From Micromonospora_G sp044901685 (GTDB lineage: Bacteria; Actinomycetota; Actinomycetes; Mycobacteriales; Micromonosporaceae), in the NCBI RefSeq assembly GCF_044901685.1, contig NZ_JBJDPS010000025.1, forward strand, positions 1 through 64,000: a DNA stretch of 64,000 nt, written 5' to 3'. Both the position numbers and the translations under genes were made by a program. Shown one piece after another: positions 59,261 to 64,000 of the stretch (position 1 is its first letter; every line of letters begins with the position of its first letter). Under the pieces are notes generated by a model. The model was not told the DNA's origin. It saw only the letters and a program-made list of their open reading frames with translations, and searched no databases.

Positions 59261-60724
59261 CTACAGCCCCGCCGCGCGGCGGTGCAGCGACCGCGACTCG
59301 TCGAGAGCCGCGAACTCGCCCGTGCGGCGGTGCTTGAGCTCCAGCACCGCAGCGAGATTCCGTACGGGTTGGGGGTCTTGGGGGCTCGACGCGACCGCCC
59401 GGCGCAGCAGCGCGACGGCCTCCTCCAGGTCGGCCGTGTCGTCCGTCAGCTGACAGCGGTCCGCGAGCCACGCCGCCAGGTTGTTGACGTACTGCACCTG
59501 TGGCGCGGCGGCGACCACCTGCCGGCCCAGGGCGATCGCCTGGTCGAGATCCTCCCGGCGATCCGTGACCCGGAACCGGGCCCCCAGATCCGCCGAGAGC
59601 GCGTCGAGTTGCGGCCAGCGTTCCGGATCGCCGGCCGCCAGGGCATCCACCACCCGCCGCCCGAGGTCGACGCACTCGTCGAGATCGGCAGGCTGCTGTC
59701 GTGCCTGGTACCGCCGCCGCAGTGTGAACAGCAGCCCCTGCCGCCCGGACACCGGATCGGCGCCGGGTTTTGTGCTGAACTCCCGGCACAGCTCGACCGT
59801 GCGGTCCAGCAGCGCGGGCTCCCGCTCGACCACCTCCATCAGACCGGCCACCACGGTCCCGAGGTGGATGACCCGGTCCTGACTCGTGACCGGCACCGAG
59901 TCCAGGCACGCCAGCGCGAGTTCGGCGACCTCGCGGGTCCGCCCCGGGTTCTCGTGGTGTCGTAGCCAGAGCCCGCCGGCCATGCAGACGGTGCCCCGGT
60001 GCGCCGGATCCTCGGTCGTCGCGAAGAGCCGGGCGCCCGCGGTGACGGCGTCGTCGAGATCTTCGGGGTCCTCGGTGGCCGCGAACCGGTACGTCAGCGC
60101 CGAGACCAGCAGGGCCAGGAAATCGGCGGGCTCGGCCGGCTCGTCGGCGAGCACGTCGTACAACCACGCGACGAGTTCCCCGGCCACCCGCGGATCGTTG
60201 TCGAGCTGGACGGCCCGGTGCAGGGCGATCGAGAACCCCATCGCGTCGTGCAGGTGCCGGTCCGGGTCCCTGCCGGGGGCGTGGGCCGCCTGGCGCAGCA
60301 GTGTGATCGCCTGGTCCAGGGCCGCCCGGTCACCCGTACGCTGGTGTAACTCGAACAACCGGTTGCCCTCGTTGGACGCCGCCCCGGCGCGTAGCGCGCC
60401 TGTTGTGTGCCCGCTCCGGTCGAACATGTCGGCCAGCATCTGCGGCACCAGCTCCGGCCGGTCCCGGTGTACGTGGACCATCAACTCGATCGTGCCCCGG
60501 AAATCGGACGTGTCCTGCCCGTTGCCCTGCTCGCCCCAGCGACACCAGTACAGCCCACCGACGACGTAGCAGACGTCGACGTCACGCCCCGGGTCCGGGA
60601 CCAGCGCCAGCAGTTGCTCCGCCTCCCGCACCGCGGCCCGCGCCAGGATCGGCCGCGGGTCCCCGGTGGTGGTGTAGCGGGCCAGCCGCGCGCGGATCGC
60701 GTCGAGGAGCTGCTCTCTGTTCAC
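59261..60724 (-). CDS. TPR-repeat protein of the PP2C cluster
   Basis: A 487-aa helical protein built of TPR-like repeats with the same consensus as the TPR-CHAT protein, such as RTGDRAALDQAITLLRQA, RFRVTDRREDLDQAIALGRQ and RTGEFAALDESRSLHRRA (fragments). No CHAT or other enzymatic domain is visible. GTG 60724 follows GGGAGG by 9 bases and is preferred to TTG 60745, which overlaps the upstream stop. It is likely a scaffold or sensor in the cluster; the partner is unknown. Confidence 0.82.
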   Translation of the reverse strand: MNREQLLDAIRARLARYTTTGDPRPILARAAVREAEQLLALVPDPGRDVDVCYVVGGLYWCRWGEQGNGQDTSDFRGTIELMVHVHRDRPELVPQMLADMFDRSGHTTGALRAGAASNEGNRLFELHQRTGDRAALDQAITLLRQAAHAPGRDPDRHLHDAMGFSIALHRAVQLDNDPRVAGELVAWLYDVLADEPAEPADFLALLVSALTYRFAATEDPEDLDDAVTAGARLFATTEDPAHRGTVCMAGGLWLRHHENPGRTREVAELALACLDSVPVTSQDRVIHLGTVVAGLMEVVEREPALLDRTVELCREFSTKPGADPVSGRQGLLFTLRRRYQARQQPADLDECVDLGRRVVDALAAGDPERWPQLDALSADLGARFRVTDRREDLDQAIALGRQVVAAAPQVQYVNNLAAWLADRCQLTDDTADLEEAVALLRRAVASSPQDPQPVRNLAAVLELKHRRTGEFAALDESRSLHRRAAGL

Positions 60725-60741
60725 GGCCGCTCGCCTCCCGA

Positions 60742-61638
60742 TCAACTGTCCTTGCGGAGCATCGAGGTCAGCGACTCACCGGCATCCCGGGTGAGTCCCT
60801 GTGGGCAGTCGACCCCCATCGCGCTGGCCAGGTCACGACCGTGCACGTCCACCGCCGACTCCAGCAACTCGGCGAGCACCGCGCCGCTGGCCCGCCCCCG
60901 GCGCCAGCCGACCACCACCATTGCCGCGCCGACCGGTAGCGCCGGCCAGCAGGCGATCCCGAGCGGGAGATAGGCCACGCCCCACACCACCAGTCGGGTC
61001 GCCGACGAGAAATCCGCCCACGCCGTCTGTAGCGCGGCCCGCGCCGGGTCGGGCAGCACGAGCCAGAGCCGTGGCCACGCGGAGACCAGATCCAGATGGT
61101 ACGCGGACAGCACCCGCAGGTCCGCCGAGGCGATCCGGTCGCCGACCCAGAACGCGCGGCGTGGCACGCCCATGCCGATCCGGTTGCGGGCCAGCGCGAG
61201 CCGCTCCGCCTCCCGGGCCAGCGTGGTGGCGTCGCTCGCCCGTGCGACGTGCGCCCGCCCGGCCGCCAGGAGCGCGGACTGGTACCGCCGCTCGGCGGAC
61301 TCCCAGCGGCGCAGTCGGCGACGGGCGAACAGCCGTGTCACGGGGTGCGCGGCGTCCACCATCCAGATTCGTTCGACCACCGAGCCGAGTGCCCGCACCG
61401 CGAGGCCGACGAGCGCGGCACCGGCGGCCAGCCCGATCAGCACGGCGACGGTCGCGCCCACGCTCCGTGCGGCGGGGCTCGCGGCCAGTTTGTCGATGTC
61501 CCTGGTCAAACCGCCGATGTCGGTGCCGTGCCGCAGCGCCGCGAAGGCCACCAGGAGGTAGAGCGCTCCGGGTAGGACCAGTAGCTGCAACCACCGTTCG
61601 GCGATCCGGCCGCCGAGGGTCTCCAGCAGCGTGATCAC
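60742..61638 (-). CDS. Multi-pass membrane protein of the PP2C/TPR cluster
   Basis: A 298-aa protein. Transmembrane helices lie at about 16-36 and 60-86, then a ~130-residue basic cytoplasmic region (about 95-215, Arg-rich, RRLRRWESAERRYQSAL), and two more helices at about 220-255, with a soluble C-terminal tail. The layout of two membrane hairpins around a cytoplasmic helical domain is unfamiliar. Its GTG 61638 overlaps the stop of the 124-aa gene by four bases (GTGA). It could be the membrane output of the cluster, but no motif proves it. Confidence 0.72.
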   Translation of the reverse strand: MITLLETLGGRIAERWLQLLVLPGALYLLVAFAALRHGTDIGGLTRDIDKLAASPAARSVGATVAVLIGLAAGAALVGLAVRALGSVVERIWMVDAAHPVTRLFARRRLRRWESAERRYQSALLAAGRAHVARASDATTLAREAERLALARNRIGMGVPRRAFWVGDRIASADLRVLSAYHLDLVSAWPRLWLVLPDPARAALQTAWADFSSATRLVVWGVAYLPLGIACWPALPVGAAMVVVGWRRGRASGAVLAELLESAVDVHGRDLASAMGVDCPQGLTRDAGESLTSMLRKDS

Positions 61639-62009
61639 GGGCGCAGCCGGACGCGGTCGAGCGACCGGCCGAACACCGCGCAGGTGTGCTCCCGGTCGGG
61701 TGGGGCCACCCGCGCGCAGAGCAGGCCGGGGCAGGCGAGCACCTCCAGCACCGGATGCCCGCCGAGGCCGGGCAACTGCGGCAGTGCCGACCGGTAGGAG
61801 CCCAGCCCGCCCGCGTACCCGGCACGCAGTAGTTGATCGTCCAATTCGTCGAGGTGCTCGGCGAGCGTCACCGGATCCTCGCCCGCGCGGATCCGTTCGG
61901 CGATCAGCGTCGCGAGCGTACGCATCGGCCCGTCGGTGGCGAGCGGGCCGACCTCCTCCTCTAGCCGTACGCAGAGCACGGCGAGCTGTTCCTGCGCGAG
62001 CGAGTCCAC
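61635..62009 (-). CDS. Small cytosolic protein heading the PP2C/TPR operon
   Basis: A 124-aa protein with an alpha-helical N-terminal half (about 1-70, VDSLAQEQLAVLCVRLEEEV; LIAERIRAGEDPVTLAEHLDELDDQLL shown in part) and a C-terminal region with two Cys (EVLACPGLLCARV, HTCAVF). No family is recognised. GTG 62009 has a weak GAAGAAGGG ribosome site. Transcription starts in the 100-base gap shared with the divergent TPR gene. Confidence 0.65.
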   Translation of the reverse strand: MDSLAQEQLAVLCVRLEEEVGPLATDGPMRTLATLIAERIRAGEDPVTLAEHLDELDDQLLRAGYAGGLGSYRSALPQLPGLGGHPVLEVLACPGLLCARVAPPDREHTCAVFGRSLDRVRLRP

Positions 62010-62108
62010 CGCTGCCCTTCTTCGGGTCGGAGCCGGGCATTCGGCCACCAGGGTAGCCGCCACCTGCTCCCCGCTCGATCGCTTGCATCGACGTGGGAGG
62101 CTCGTGGG

Positions 62109-64000
62109 GTGCTTGACCACGTGCGGGAACGGGTGCGTCGGTACTTCGACGACGGTGATGCCGAGGCCGTGCTCGAACCCGCCGCACTGGACGACGCGAC
62201 CCTCGCCCTGGCCGCCGACGGCGGTGACCCGGTGGTCGACCACGCCGTCGGGCTGTTGTACCTGTGCCGCCACATGGCGCGCGGCGTACCGGGCACCACC
62301 CGCGACGCTCGGCGGGCGGCGGTGCTGCTGGTCCCGCTGGCCGACCGGGTCCCGGCCAGGGTGCTCGGGCAGTTGCGTCAGATCGGCACGACCGCGCGGG
62401 AGTGGCACGACCAGTCCTTCGACCTGTTCGAGGCGGAGCGGCTGGGCGAGGCGGTCGAGTTGCTGGAGGACGCCATCGCCGTGAGCGAGCCGGGCTCGCC
62501 GGAGCGGCTGACGTACCTCAACGACCTGTACGTGGTGTTCCGCGCCGCCGACGGGGACGTCGTCGAGTTGACCGACCTCGGCGACCAGGTGGTCGAGGCG
62601 GCCGGCGGCGAGCTCGCGGATCTGAACCCGTTCGCGGCGGTCTTCGGTGAGGATCTGCGCCGCCGCTTCGCCCGTACCGCTGAGCTGCCCACGCTCGTCC
62701 GGGCGGTGGACATGCTCCGGTACGCCACCGAGACGCTGCCGCACGGCGACCCGAACGAGGTCGCCGTGACGGCGAGCCTCTGTTCGGCACTGGTGGACCG
62801 GTTCGAGGCGACCGGAGACCTCGCCTTCCTGCGACAGGCCCTGGACGTCGGCGGCCGTGCCCGGAGCAGGCTGCCCGAACACGACCGGAACTTTCCCGCC
62901 CTGCTGGACACGACCGCGGGCGCCGCACGGACGCTGGCCGGACGCACCGGTGACGCCGCCCTGCTGGCGGAGGCGCTCACCCTGCACCACCGGGGTCTCG
63001 CCCTGCTCGCCCCGGAGGATCCACAGCGCCCCGCACTGCTGACCAATCTCGTCGCGACCCTGATGGAGGGGCCTGACGCCCAGGCGGCCCTGGCCGAGGC
63101 GGACAGGTTCAGCGACGAGGCCGTACGCGCCGCGTCCGCCCCGCAGGTCCGGGTGGCGGCGCTGACCAACCGCTCCGAGGTGCTGCGTCGCCGCTACCAG
63201 GTCACCGGCGACGAAGGCACCCTGCGGCGGGCGATCGAGGCCGGGGAGGAGGCGCACCGGCTCGGGGGCGGCACCATCGCGCTGTCGCTGGCACTGAGCC
63301 GGGAGTTCGACCGGATCGGCGAGATGGCCCACCTCGAGCGGGCCATCGCACTGCTGCGTACGGCCGTGGCGGCGGCCGACAACCCGGTCCTCCAGGCCCA
63401 TGCGTCACATCTGCTCGGCGCGGCCCTGCTCCGACGGCACACCGCCACGGGGGACACGGTCGCGCTCGACGAGGCGGCGCAGGAGTGCAGGCGTGCCGTC
63501 ACGCTGCTTTCCGAGGACCACCCGGACCGGGTCAACCACCTCAACTCGCTCGGTACGGTCCTGTTGAAGCGGTACGACCGTACCGGCATCCGCCCCGTAC
63601 TCACCGAGGCGGTCGAGGCGTTCCGCGCGGTTGTCGCCGCCACACCGCCGACCCACCCGCACCGGGTCGGAATGCTGCGCAATCTCAGCAACGCGCTCGG
63701 TCGCGCGTCGGAGTCCGACGAGGCGATCAGCCTGCTGCGGGAGGCGGTCACGCTCGCACGTCCCGGTAGCCCGGACGAGTCGTCGTTCCGCAACGACCTC
63801 GGCATCGCCCTTCGGCAACGGTTCGACCACACCGGAGACCCGGCACTTCTCGACGAGGCGATCGAGTTGCTGCGGGCGGCGGCGGACGCGGCCCCCCGGA
63901 CGAGCGACGCCAGGCCGAGGCGGCTGAGCAACCTCGCCTTCGCGCTCGCGCGGCGGTCCGGTCGGGACGCCGAAGTCGCCGCGATGTTCCAGGAAGCGGC
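62109..64000 (+). CDS. Large TPR-repeat protein, C-terminus beyond right edge
   Basis: The frame is open from GTG 62109 to the end of the window (630 codons and incomplete). It follows GGGAGG at 62095-62100 with 8-base spacing. The first ~90 residues form a helical domain (VLDHVRERVRRYFDDGDAEA). From about residue 120 the protein is TPR-like repeats of the same consensus as its neighbours: RFEATGDLAFLRQALDVG, RYQVTGDEGTLRRAIEAG, RFDHTGDPALLDEAIELLR (fragments). The repeat pattern and length suggest that a CHAT domain may follow outside the window, but this cannot be seen. It is divergent from the four-gene PP2C cluster. Confidence 0.8.
   Translation, partial: MLDHVRERVRRYFDDGDAEAVLEPAALDDATLALAADGGDPVVDHAVGLLYLCRHMARGVPGTTRDARRAAVLLVPLADRVPARVLGQLRQIGTTAREWHDQSFDLFEAERLGEAVELLEDAIAVSEPGSPERLTYLNDLYVVFRAADGDVVELTDLGDQVVEAAGGELADLNPFAAVFGEDLRRRFARTAELPTLVRAVDMLRYATETLPHGDPNEVAVTASLCSALVDRFEATGDLAFLRQALDVGGRARSRLPEHDRNFPALLDTTAGAARTLAGRTGDAALLAEALTLHHRGLALLAPEDPQRPALLTNLVATLMEGPDAQAALAEADRFSDEAVRAASAPQVRVAALTNRSEVLRRRYQVTGDEGTLRRAIEAGEEAHRLGGGTIALSLALSREFDRIGEMAHLERAIALLRTAVAAADNPVLQAHASHLLGAALLRRHTATGDTVALDEAAQECRRAVTLLSEDHPDRVNHLNSLGTVLLKRYDRTGIRPVLTEAVEAFRAVVAATPPTHPHRVGMLRNLSNALGRASESDEAISLLREAVTLARPGSPDESSFRNDLGIALRQRFDHTGDPALLDEAIELLRAAADAAPRTSDARPRRLSNLAFALARRSGRDAEVAAMFQEA

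Overview
The window is very GC-rich DNA (by eye above 70%), with GTG starts as common as ATG and strong third-position G/C bias. It carries a complete Pup-proteasome locus. These features point to an actinomycete, and the gene set and style fit Micromonosporaceae (Micromonospora, Salinispora and relatives). That placement is inference; no rRNA marker is present. I see no tRNA, rRNA, CRISPR array or intact insertion sequence.

Left half (1-34.2 kb), mostly core genes. The left edge holds the first 42 codons of an ABC transporter ATPase, preceded by its LuxR-type response regulator and histidine kinase. Next come a RecB-like nuclease, a site-2 protease, trmI, a conserved hypothetical gene and a ferredoxin. 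The Pup-proteasome system follows: arc/mpa (ATPase), dop (depupylase), pup, prcB and prcA (20S subunits), then pafA (Pup ligase), pafB and pafC (DNA-damage regulators). Three rhamnose/cell-wall genes (a glycosyltransferase, rfbD, rfbA) sit between prcA and pafA. After pafC come tatA, tatC, a diacylglycerol kinase-like gene, a HAD hydrolase, helY and a 5'-3' exonuclease; this order broadly resembles the mycobacterial region from Rv2090 to Rv2119. Many of these genes begin 6-7 bases after a TANNNT -10 box, the layout of leaderless mRNAs. dop instead appears to be read through a ten-codon leaderless mini-ORF.

Middle (28-44.8 kb), accessory genes: an MHYT-domain remnant, a possibly frameshifted secreted protein, an AraC regulator, an aldo/keto reductase with a clear operator, an M24 peptidase coupled to an acyl-CoA dehydrogenase, secreted proteins, an XRE/NB-ARC/TPR STAND regulator, a double LtrA membrane protein, a DUF4331 protein, an AlkZ-like HTH_42 protein, a truncated GNAT and a nucleotidyltransferase.

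Right part (44.9-64 kb): a secreted M4 metallopeptidase, a LAL-type LuxR regulator, an ABC exporter, small secreted and membrane proteins, and two adjacent TPR-rich clusters. The first is a three-gene operon (50-aa peptide, 169-aa membrane protein, 917-aa TPR-CHAT protease). The second has a 124-aa protein, a multi-pass membrane protein, a 487-aa TPR protein and a PP2C-like protein, with another TPR protein transcribed divergently and running off the right edge. These clusters are the best candidate for an undescribed system: a protease- and phosphatase-regulated conflict or signalling module with membrane-protein outputs. A serine beta-lactamase-like hydrolase lies between them.
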